Shown one piece after another: positions 53,287 through 61,017 of a stretch of 64,000 nucleotides of DNA; the stretch's first letter is position 1; each line of letters opens with the position of its first letter. A program made the position numbers and the translations under genes. The notes under the pieces are model-generated. The model made no database searches. It was given only the letters and a program-made list of their open reading frames with translations, and had not been told where the DNA came from. The DNA is from JAVHYG01 sp040390025 (GTDB lineage Bacteria; Pseudomonadota; Gammaproteobacteria; Diplorickettsiales; Diplorickettsiaceae). Location of the stretch: positions 20,953-84,952 of the forward strand of contig JAZJZD010000011.1 in assembly GCA_040390025.1 (NCBI GenBank), given 5' to 3'.

Positions 53287-54520
53287 GTATTTTTTTTGAT
53301 TTTCTAAGAATAGTCTTGCCCTCATATTTTGTATAGATAGGCATTAAATAGAAAAAAAGAAAATAATTGATTGCTAAAACTTGCATGCATGTGATTTTTA
53401 CTGGGGTTAATTGAGATGTACTTAAGTAGCTTAATAGCCCAAAACTCAGAGTGAAAATAGCTAGTGCGGTACGAGAATACCATCCACGATAACGTAATGA
53501 ATTAACGCGGCTTTGATCAAGCCAAGGTAGAATAAATAATATAAAGATGGCCGATAGCATTGTTAAAATACCGAATAATTTGTTAGGTATTATACAAAGC
53601 ATGCCGTAAAAAGGAGCTAAATACCATAAAGGCGCAATGTGTTTAGGCGTTAACAATGGATTGGCCGGTGTAAAATTATTGGCTTCGATAAAATATCCTC
53701 CCATTTCCGGTGCGAAAAATACAACACCACAAAAAATGAATAAAAAAATAGTCAAAGCAAATAAATCTTTAACGGTATAATAGGGATGAAAAGGAAGTAC
53801 AGTAAGGGGCTTTTTACCTATTTTTAAATCGTGAGATATTCCATCTGGGTTATTCGATCCGACTTTGCGTAAAGCTATTAAATGAAACCATACTAAAAGT
53901 AATAAAAACAAAGGTATGCCTATAATATGCAAAGCAAAAAATCGATGTAATGTTTCGCCTGATACGACCAAATCTCCTCGAAACCAAAGCATTAAATCAG
54001 GACCAACCTTGGGTATGGACGCTAATAATGACGTCGCAACTTGGCTAGCCCAATAAGATATTTGCCCCCAAGGTAGTAAATAACCGAGAAAAGCTTCAAC
54101 TAATAAAGTGATATAAAGACCTACACCTATTAGCCATACCAGTTCTCGAGGTTTTTTATATGAGCCATATAGTAGGCTGCGGAACATGTGGCAATAGATG
54201 ATAATGAAAAAAAAAGACGCGCCTGTGGAATGTAAATAACGTAATAACCAGCCGTAAGGTACTTCACGCATCATCATTTCAATGGAGTTAAATGCAGCTT
54301 CGGGCGTGGGTGTATAAAATAGGGTTAACCAAATTCCGCTGAGGATTTGTAGTGCTAATACGAAAAGACTTAACGATCCAAAGACATACCAAAAATTAAG
54401 ATTGTTTGGGAGGTAATAATGCGTGAAATTTTTATTAAGGAAGCTATTAATAGGCAAACGATCGGAAAACCACTGCAAAAGATTGGCTTTTGGCGTAGCG
54501 CGTCGTGCTTTTTTTCGCAT
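53279..54520 (-). CDS. petB: Cytochrome b of the bc1 complex
   Basis: The integral di-heme quinol-oxidising subunit. The 413 residues include the helix B/D heme-ligating histidines (LRYLHSTGASFFF and LHRFFALHIIGIPLF), the Qo-site PEM-like region (FAPEMGGYFIEANNF; the usual PEWY is replaced by APLWYLAPFYGML further on), and GYLLPWGQISYWA. It is directly adjacent to petA and overlaps petC. It runs in the respiratory chain at the inner membrane. Confidence 0.95.
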   Translation of the reverse strand: MRKKARRATPKANLLQWFSDRLPINSFLNKNFTHYYLPNNLNFWYVFGSLSLFVLALQILSGIWLTLFYTPTPEAAFNSIEMMMREVPYGWLLRYLHSTGASFFFIIIYCHMFRSLLYGSYKKPRELVWLIGVGLYITLLVEAFLGYLLPWGQISYWASQVATSLLASIPKVGPDLMLWFRGDLVVSGETLHRFFALHIIGIPLFLLLLVWFHLIALRKVGSNNPDGISHDLKIGKKPLTVLPFHPYYTVKDLFALTIFLFIFCGVVFFAPEMGGYFIEANNFTPANPLLTPKHIAPLWYLAPFYGMLCIIPNKLFGILTMLSAIFILFILPWLDQSRVNSLRYRGWYSRTALAIFTLSFGLLSYLSTSQLTPVKITCMQVLAINYFLFFYLMPIYTKYEGKTILRKSKKIHV

Positions 54521-55093
54521 TTACACAATACCCGGATCTTCGCCAATCAAAATAGTATGTGAATTAATGAAGCGATAAGGAGGAATCTCTAAATTGATAG
54601 GAGCAGGAACTCCTTTCATGACGCGTCCTGCTAAATCAAATGTTGAGCTATGACAAGGACAAAAAAAACCACCCGGCCATTGGCTATTTAACTCTCCTCG
54701 TTGAGGCTTATAGAGCGGCGAGCAACCTAAATGGGTACATAAACCGATGACAATAAGGTATTCGGGGTTTATGGAGCGGTATTCATTTTTAGCGTAAGTA
54801 GGTTGCTGGTTAACTAATGAATTAGGATCGCGTAATAGAGAATGGATTTGAGGCAGGGTATCTAGCATCGCTTGTGTGCGATGGATAATCCAAATTGGCT
54901 TATTTTGCCAAGCAACAACCATGGACTCCCCAGCCGCAAGTCCTCGTATATTCACTTCAAGAGGCGCTGCTTTTGTAAGTCTATTGGGATTTGGTTTCCA
55001 AGCAGTTAAAAAGGGTATAGTACTTGCGGCCAACCCAAGCCCAGCTAGGAGTGTCGTTAGAATGGATAAAAATTGCCGACGATCCTCTTCCAT
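54521..55093 (-). CDS. petA: Ubiquinol-cytochrome c reductase Rieske iron-sulfur subunit
   Basis: Carries the 2Fe-2S cluster of complex III. The N-terminus has a twin-arginine-type signal anchor (EEDRRQFLSILTTLLAGLGLA). Cluster-binding boxes are CTHLGCSP and CPCHSSTFD. The 190 residues match the bacterial family. It is the first gene of petABC on the minus strand; its promoter should lie in the 131-base gap before rpsI's end. Confidence 0.96.
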   Translation of the reverse strand: MEEDRRQFLSILTTLLAGLGLAASTIPFLTAWKPNPNRLTKAAPLEVNIRGLAAGESMVVAWQNKPIWIIHRTQAMLDTLPQIHSLLRDPNSLVNQQPTYAKNEYRSINPEYLIVIGLCTHLGCSPLYKPQRGELNSQWPGGFFCPCHSSTFDLAGRVMKGVPAPINLEIPPYRFINSHTILIGEDPGIV

Positions 55094-55224
55094 GAGACCT
55101 CTTTAACTTCTTGTTTTGCTCAATAAAAATCCTCTAGTTCGCTGAACTCTACGTGCTCTTATTACAAAGCTATATTTTTACCGTAGATGTGCGCTTAGAC
55201 AAAACGATAAAAAATTCAATAAGT

Positions 55225-55662
55225 TTAACGTTTAGAGTATTGAGTTCCTTTACGTGCTTTTCTAAGACCAAATTTTTTACGTTCAACTGTTCTTGCATCA
55301 CGTGTTACTAAGTCTTCACGGCGTAATAAACGACGAAAAGAAGGATCATGAGAAGAATCTGTAGCACCATCGCCTTCATCATAATTTATTAGTGCCCGAC
55401 TTATTCCATGCCGAACTGCACCGGCTTGGCCATTACTACCGCCGCCTTTAACAGTAACGTTAATATCGAATCTACCGATTTGGTCAACAACCTCTAAAGG
55501 CTGTCTTATGACCATGCGTTGTGTCTCACGGCCAAAGTAGTCTTCTAAAGTTCTACCATTTACGCGGATAAGCCCTGTTCCACCTTGTTTAAGGAAGACG
55601 CGAGCTGTTGCCGTTTTACGACGACCGGTACCATAATGTTGCTGTTTTAGCGACGTTGCCAT
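55225..55662 (-). CDS. rpsI: 30S ribosomal protein S9 (uS9) with an internal insertion
   Basis: ATG 55662 gives MATSLKQQHYGTGRRKTATARVFL, read in two parts, the normal family start. Further motifs: FDINVTVKGGGSNGQAGAVRHGI, and the C-terminal RDARTVERKKFGLRKARKGTQYSKR, read in parts. At 145 residues it is about 15 longer than E. coli S9. Roughly 11 extra residues (GDGATDSSHDP) follow ALINYDE, where E. coli has DESLRSEL. It lies downstream of rplM. Confidence 0.95.
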   Translation of the reverse strand: MATSLKQQHYGTGRRKTATARVFLKQGGTGLIRVNGRTLEDYFGRETQRMVIRQPLEVVDQIGRFDINVTVKGGGSNGQAGAVRHGISRALINYDEGDGATDSSHDPSFRRLLRREDLVTRDARTVERKKFGLRKARKGTQYSKR

Positions 55663-55672
55663 AATAATTAAC

Positions 55673-56110
55673 CTATTGAGTATCGACTGAGAGGGCTTCA
55701 GGGTTTTGAGCGCTATGCGGATGTGATGTGCCGGCATAAACTTTGAGTTTGTTGATCATAGCATAGCCTAAGGGATTTTTAGGAAGCATCCCTTTTACTG
55801 CTTTCTCAATAATCCGAGCTGGAAATTTTGCTTGTAACTTGTCAAAAGAAATCGTTTTTAAGCCGCCAGGATAGCCTGTGTAGCGTTCATAGTTTTTGTC
55901 TGTTACTTTTCTACCAGTAACAGTTACTTTTTCAGCATTAATAATGACGATATAATCCCCTGTATCAACATGCGGGGTAAATTCTGGTTTATGCTTACCA
56001 CGTAAAATATGGGCTATTTTGGTAGCAAGTCGACCTAGGGTTTTACCCGAAGCGTCGATGAGATACCATTTACGTTCTATCTGGCCAGTTTTGGCCATTA
56101 AAGTTTTCAT
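55673..56110 (-). CDS. rplM: 50S ribosomal protein L13 (uL13)
   Basis: The start MKTLMAKTGQIERKWYLIDA (ATG 56110) parallels E. coli L13. The body has GRLATKIAHILRGKHKPEF, GDYIVIINAEKVTVTG, and the conserved AVKGMLPKNPLGYAMINKLKVY, read in parts. The length of 145 residues is usual. The rplM-rpsI pair is the conserved operon; a promoter is proposed at 56164-56193. Confidence 0.97.
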   Translation of the reverse strand: MKTLMAKTGQIERKWYLIDASGKTLGRLATKIAHILRGKHKPEFTPHVDTGDYIVIINAEKVTVTGRKVTDKNYERYTGYPGGLKTISFDKLQAKFPARIIEKAVKGMLPKNPLGYAMINKLKVYAGTSHPHSAQNPEALSVDTQ

Positions 56111-56163
56111 GTCTTTGAAGCTCCACTGCGCTTGCGTATAACTCTCTAACTTAGAGGGGGCCG

Positions 56164-56193
56164 ATTCTAACAAAAACAATGAAGGTAATACAA
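56164..56193 (-). promoter_or_regulatory. Sigma70-like promoter of rplM-rpsI
   Basis: On the minus strand, TTGTAT (56188-56193) and TAGAAT (56164-56169) are separated by 18 bases and lie about 55 bases before the rplM ATG. The -35 falls inside a perfect dyad. Confidence 0.5.
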
Positions 56194-56212
56194 GTGTATT
56201 GCTTGTATTACC
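56184..56212. promoter_or_regulatory. 11-base perfect dyad between divergent rplM and hemB
   Basis: GGTAATACAAG and CTTGTATTACC surround a 7-base loop. The dyad covers the proposed -35 of rplM and lies about 68 bases upstream of the hemB start, so it could be an operator for both directions. Confidence 0.45.
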
Positions 56213-56279
56213 GATTATATCGGGTAAAGTAGGCTTTCGAAGGGCTCAAAATAAGATAATAAATAAAGTGAAGGTCAAT

Positions 56280-57281
56280 ATGCGTCGATTTCCTGCTACG
56301 CGCTTGCGTCGCTTAAGGCAAAGTAATTTTAGTCGGCGCTTAGTACGCGAAACCCAATTAAGTTGTAATGATTTAATTTACCCTCTTTTTCTTCTGCCAG
56401 GCGAGAATCAAAAACAGCCAATAGCCAGTATGCCTGGAATTGAGCGGCTTAGCTTGGATTTTCTCTTAGAAGAAGTTTTTATTTTGCAAGGGCTTCGAAT
56501 TCCTGCTATCGCATTATTTCCGGTTGTTTCGCCGGAAAAAAAAACGCTTGCTGGAGAATATGCCTATGATCCTGAAGGGTTGATACCCCGAGCAGTGAGG
56601 GCATTAAAAAAGGACTTCCCCGAAATGGGAGTAATTACTGATATAGCCTTAGACCCTTATACTTCGCATGGCCATGATGGCTTGCTTAATGCGCAAGGGA
56701 ATGTCATGAATGATGAGACAGTAGCGTGTTTAGTTAAGCAGGCCCTTTGTTATGCGGAATCGGGGGTTGATGCGATTGCGCCTTCTGATATGATGGACGG
56801 TCGGATTGGCTTTATACGGCAAGCTTTAGAGTCAAAAGGTTACTTAGATACCCAGATAATTGCTTATTCTGCCAAGTATGCTTCCCATTTTTATGGCCCT
56901 TTTCGTGATGCAGTAGGTTCTACCGCGCAGTTAAAAGGTTCTGATAAGAAGACCTATCAAATGGACCCAGCTAATGGAGATGAGGCTTTACAAGAAGTAG
57001 CACTTGACCTGGCTGAAGGGGCTGATATTGTCATGATAAAGCCAGGAATGCCGTATTTGGACATTGTTTATCGTATTAAGCAGCAGTTTTCTGTTCCTAC
57101 GTTTGTTTATCAGGTCAGCGGGGAATATGCCATGCAAAAAGCGGCTATTGCTCAAGGTTATTTACAGGAGCGTGAGAGCATTATGGAGGGCCTTGTAGGG
57201 ATAAGACGGGCAGGCGCTGACGCCATTTTAACTTATTTTGCGAAGGACGTGGCTAAATGGCTGACAAATTCACCAGAGTGA
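56280..57281 (+). CDS. hemB: Delta-aminolevulinic acid dehydratase (porphobilinogen synthase)
   Basis: Condenses two 5-aminolevulinate molecules into porphobilinogen for heme synthesis. ATG 56280 gives MRRFPATRLRRLRQ, a typical start; upstream in-frame codons lie within the divergent promoter region. Active-site lysines are in AYSAKYASHFYGPFRDA and MIKPGMPYLDIV. The metal loop reads DPYTSHGHDG with Asp in place of the zinc-binding cysteines, as in magnesium-type enzymes of Pseudomonas. The 333 residues are normal. Confidence 0.96.
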   Translation: MRRFPATRLRRLRQSNFSRRLVRETQLSCNDLIYPLFLLPGENQKQPIASMPGIERLSLDFLLEEVFILQGLRIPAIALFPVVSPEKKTLAGEYAYDPEGLIPRAVRALKKDFPEMGVITDIALDPYTSHGHDGLLNAQGNVMNDETVACLVKQALCYAESGVDAIAPSDMMDGRIGFIRQALESKGYLDTQIIAYSAKYASHFYGPFRDAVGSTAQLKGSDKKTYQMDPANGDEALQEVALDLAEGADIVMIKPGMPYLDIVYRIKQQFSVPTFVYQVSGEYAMQKAAIAQGYLQERESIMEGLVGIRRAGADAILTYFAKDVAKWLTNSPE

Positions 57282-57320
57282 TTTTTTTCATGATAAGATA
57301 GTTGTATAATTAACGACCTT

Positions 57321-57405
<85 letters not shown>

Positions 57406-57500
57406 GCCTAGTGTGGTTCAATGAAGCATACTTGAATTTACAGATTTGGTCCGCAAATTTAAGTGTAATAGGGTATATAACGACAAGAGCCTTAAAAATT

Positions 57501-58811
57501 ATGAGTGAAATGCAAGTTCAAGTTTCTGTAGAAAATGTAGGACGTTTAAATAGACGCTTAAGCGTTATTGTGCCTATTAATCAGCTAGAGCAAAATAAAA
57601 AAAATCGGCTTATCGAGCTGGCTAAGACGACGCGTTTAGATGGATTTCGTCCTGGGAAAGTGCCTGTTGCTGTCATAGAGAAACGCTACGGCGACAGTAT
57701 ATGGGGAGAAGTTATTCAGGAGTCTTTACAAAATAGCTTATCAGATGCACTTCAGAAAAATGCGTTAAACCCAGCTAGTCAGCCACATATTGACTCGATA
57801 AATGCAGAGCCTGGAAATGATCTTGAATACACTGCAACTTTTGAAATATACCCACAGGTTTCAGCGCCTGAATTAAAAGATGTTTGTTTAGAAAAACTCA
57901 AGGTGGACATCACTGATGCAGACATCAATAGTGTTTTAGAGAAAATGCGTCATCAGCATCCAGATTGGACGGAAGTACAACGAAAATCCCAGCAGGGCGA
58001 CAAGGTTACCTTTGATCTTATTGTTGCTGAAGAGGAGCCTCGTAAAGATTTAGAATGGGTTATTGAGGAAGGAAAGATACCGGAAGGGTTTACATGCCTT
58101 TTAGGCAGTAGTGCTGGCGAAGTTTTAACTGTTTCACTTCCCCGTGATAAAAAGTCGGGACAAACCATTTCTGCCACCGTGCAGATTCAAAAAATTGCTG
58201 AGCCTAAGTTAGCAGAATTAAATGATACTTTTGCCGAACGCCTTGACATTCAAGAAGGTGGATTGGAAGCTTTACGTACTCAAATATGCCAACATATGCA
58301 GAATGAGCTTGATCGTGTTTTGCGTGAAAAATTAAAAACACAAGTCATTGATAAATTACTTGAAATTTCTTCAGTTGAAGAATTGCCGCAGGTACTACTC
58401 GATCAAGAATATCAGCGTTTAGAAACTGATAAACAACGGCAAAGCAAAGATTCAAAGGACACGCTATCAGAAAAAGAAAAAGAAGACTTGCATCAGGCAG
58501 CAAGCCGACGCGTTACGCTAGGGTTGTTATTTAGCGCATTAATTGAAAAACATCATATACATGTTGATGAAGTGCGTGTTCAGCAAGAAATTGAACGGGT
58601 GGCAAGTGCTTTTCAATTTGAACAGACTATGAGAGACAGATTATATAAGGATAAAAATATGATGTTGAATATTCGCTCTTCTATCATAGAAGAGCAAGTG
58701 ATCGACAAATTATTAGAAGAAGCAGGATATACTGAGAAAACAGTAGAATATAAGGAGATTATGGATTCTACAACAAAGAAACATGAAGTTAGTGCTGAAG
58801 CAATTGCTTAA
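57501..58811 (+). CDS. tig: Trigger factor (ribosome-associated chaperone/prolyl isomerase)
   Basis: Binds nascent chains at the ribosomal exit. ATG 57501 (MSEMQVQVSVENVGRLNRRL) matches the family start; an open frame extending upstream through the tRNA gene is spurious. The ribosome-binding signature GFRPGKVP appears near residue 50 (DGFRPGKVPVAVIEKRYG). A PPIase-type middle (DKVTFDLIV...) and a helical C-terminal domain follow. The 436 residues match E. coli (432). It is first in the tig-clpP-clpX-lon-hupB block. Confidence 0.95.
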   Translation: MSEMQVQVSVENVGRLNRRLSVIVPINQLEQNKKNRLIELAKTTRLDGFRPGKVPVAVIEKRYGDSIWGEVIQESLQNSLSDALQKNALNPASQPHIDSINAEPGNDLEYTATFEIYPQVSAPELKDVCLEKLKVDITDADINSVLEKMRHQHPDWTEVQRKSQQGDKVTFDLIVAEEEPRKDLEWVIEEGKIPEGFTCLLGSSAGEVLTVSLPRDKKSGQTISATVQIQKIAEPKLAELNDTFAERLDIQEGGLEALRTQICQHMQNELDRVLREKLKTQVIDKLLEISSVEELPQVLLDQEYQRLETDKQRQSKDSKDTLSEKEKEDLHQAASRRVTLGLLFSALIEKHHIHVDEVRVQQEIERVASAFQFEQTMRDRLYKDKNMMLNIRSSIIEEQVIDKLLEEAGYTEKTVEYKEIMDSTTKKHEVSAEAIA

Positions 58812-58896
58812 GTTCAAGCAGCGTCTAAATTCTTTAGTTGTCATATTATTTGGGTACTATTTCGGAAATTAATTTTTTATTTTTTTAAGAGTAATT

Positions 58897-59562
58897 ATGC
58901 GCTTATCTAACTTGTCTAAAGAAGTATCAACTTCATTGTTGGTTCCAATGGTGGTTGAACAAACAGGCCGTGGTGAAAGGGCTTATGACATTTATTCTCG
59001 TTTGCTCAAGGATCGTATTATTTTTGTTGTAGGCCCTATTGAAGACCATATGGCCAACTTAATTATTGCGCAGATGCTTTTTCTGGAATCTGAAAATCCG
59101 GATAAAGATATTCACCTTTATATTAATTCACCCGGCGGCGTCGTTACAGCCGGCTTAGCAATCTACGATACTATGCAGTTTATCAAGCCGGATGTAAGCA
59201 CCATGTGTATTGGCCAGGCAGCTAGTGCAGCTGCTTTGTTGCTATGTGGTGGACAGAAAGGTAAGCGTTATTGTTTACCGCATGCGCGGATGATGATCCA
59301 TCAGCCGTTAGGAGGATATCAAGGTCAGGCGACAGATATTTTAATTCATGCAGAAGAAATGAAATTAGTTCGGGAAAAGCTTAACCAAATTATGGCTCAC
59401 CATACTGGAAAAACTGCTGAAGAAATTTTGAAAGATACGGAGCGCGATAACTTTATGAGCGCAGACCAAGCTATTAAGTATGGGTTAATTGATGAGGCTT
59501 TAACAAAGCGAACGGAGCTTAATCAGACCAAAGAAGCTTTAGTAGCTTCTCCGGTCGAATAA
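58897..59562 (+). CDS. clpP: ATP-dependent Clp protease proteolytic subunit
   Basis: The serine peptidase of ClpXP/ClpAP. The nucleophile is in MCIGQAASAAALLLCGG (usual GQAASMGA; here Ala-Ala follows the Ser), and the catalytic His is in ARMMIHQPLGG. The N-terminus LVPMVVEQTGRGERAYDIYSRLL, read in parts, is typical. The 221 residues fit. clpX follows after 81 bases. Confidence 0.97.
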   Translation: MRLSNLSKEVSTSLLVPMVVEQTGRGERAYDIYSRLLKDRIIFVVGPIEDHMANLIIAQMLFLESENPDKDIHLYINSPGGVVTAGLAIYDTMQFIKPDVSTMCIGQAASAAALLLCGGQKGKRYCLPHARMMIHQPLGGYQGQATDILIHAEEMKLVREKLNQIMAHHTGKTAEEILKDTERDNFMSADQAIKYGLIDEALTKRTELNQTKEALVASPVE

Positions 59563-59643
59563 GTATTTAGTTATGTTATTGATGCCAAGAAATTTTTTTG
59601 TTCGTTGCTTAAATATAAATAATAGTTTACTGAGGTATAAATT

Positions 59644-60975
59644 ATGAGTAATTCGATAAACGATAAAACCTCGGGTCCTCTTCACTGTTCATTCTGTGGC
59701 AAAAGCCAAGATGAGGTGCATAAATTAATTGCAGGCCCTTCTACTTTTATTTGCAATGAATGTGTAGAACTTTGCCGTGAAATTCTACGCGAAGAACTTC
59801 AACAAGAAATTCCTTCGCGACAAGAAGGTTCTTTGCCTATCCCTAAGCCTAAGGAAATTCATGACGTACTCAATGAGTTTGTGATAGGCCAAGATTTTGC
59901 AAAGAAAATATTATCTGTGGCAGCTTATAACCATTATAAGCGCCTGGACCTACTTAAAAAAGCGTGTCTCCATCCTCTCAATGTAAAGGACGATACGGAA
60001 CTTAGCAAAAGTAATGTTTTACTGATAGGACCTACCGGTAGTGGTAAAACTTTACTTGCAAAAACGTTGGCACGTTTATTTAATTTACCCTTTGCCATTG
60101 CCGATGCCACGACATTAACAGAGGCAGGTTATGTTGGTGATGATGTCGAAAATATTCTGCAAAAATTATTACAAGCGGCAAATGGAAATGTTGAAAGGGC
60201 ACAATTAGGCATTATTTATATCGATGAAATCGATAAAATTAGTCGTCGCGCTGAAAGTCCTTCTATTACACGCGATGTTTCTGGTGAAGGCGTGCAACAA
60301 GCTTTACTTAAATTACTTGAAGGGACGGTTGCTTCGGTTCCTCTACAAGGTGGACGTAAACACCCTAATCAAGAAACGGTACAAATCGATACAACGAATA
60401 TTCTATTTATTTGTGGTGGTACTTTTTCAGGACTTGATAAAATCATTCGCGAACGTACTGAACGGACTGGTATTGGTTTTGCTGCTGATGTGCGTAGTAA
60501 AGAAGATAAAAGTCAATCTGCGGTTTTATTTAGTCGTCTTGAATCTGAGGATTTAGTAAAATATGGCATTATTCCTGAGCTGATAGGCCGCTTACCTGTT
60601 ATTGCAACGTTAGAAGAGCTCGATGAAAAAATGTTGGTACAAATTTTAACAGAGCCTAAAAATGCGTTGACTAAGCAATACCTAAAGCTCTTTAGAATGG
60701 ATAGTGCTGAGTTAGAGTTTCGTGAAGATGCGCTGCAAGTCATTGCGAAAAAAGCGTTAGAGCGAAAAACAGGAGCAAGAGGTTTACGTTCTATTTTAGA
60801 GGCTGCACTGTTAGAAACAATGTACGCATTACCTTCTATGCAGAATGTCAATAAAGTAGTTATTGAATCGGCTACTATTAGTAAAGGCGCTAAGCCCTTA
60901 GTGATTTACAAAAAAGAGCAAGAAATTGGACCAGATAGTATGGATAATAATGAATTAGCCGCAAGTAGTGAGTAA
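59644..60975 (+). CDS. clpX: ATP-dependent Clp protease ATP-binding subunit ClpX
   Basis: An AAA+ unfoldase for ClpP. The N-terminal zinc-binding domain has CSFCGK and CNECVELC. Walker A GPTGSGKTLLA, Walker B IIYIDEIDKI, the pore loop in TEAGYVGDDVENIL, and RKHPNQE are all present. The ClpP-binding IGF-like loop region is in ERTGIGFAADV. SspB, its adaptor, is encoded at 51.4 kb. Confidence 0.97.
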   Translation: MSNSINDKTSGPLHCSFCGKSQDEVHKLIAGPSTFICNECVELCREILREELQQEIPSRQEGSLPIPKPKEIHDVLNEFVIGQDFAKKILSVAAYNHYKRLDLLKKACLHPLNVKDDTELSKSNVLLIGPTGSGKTLLAKTLARLFNLPFAIADATTLTEAGYVGDDVENILQKLLQAANGNVERAQLGIIYIDEIDKISRRAESPSITRDVSGEGVQQALLKLLEGTVASVPLQGGRKHPNQETVQIDTTNILFICGGTFSGLDKIIRERTERTGIGFAADVRSKEDKSQSAVLFSRLESEDLVKYGIIPELIGRLPVIATLEELDEKMLVQILTEPKNALTKQYLKLFRMDSAELEFREDALQVIAKKALERKTGARGLRSILEAALLETMYALPSMQNVNKVVIESATISKGAKPLVIYKKEQEIGPDSMDNNELAASSE

Positions 60976-61017
60976 ATCTTTTTGGCGAATTTGTTAAATT
61001 TATGGGAATAGCATGGT

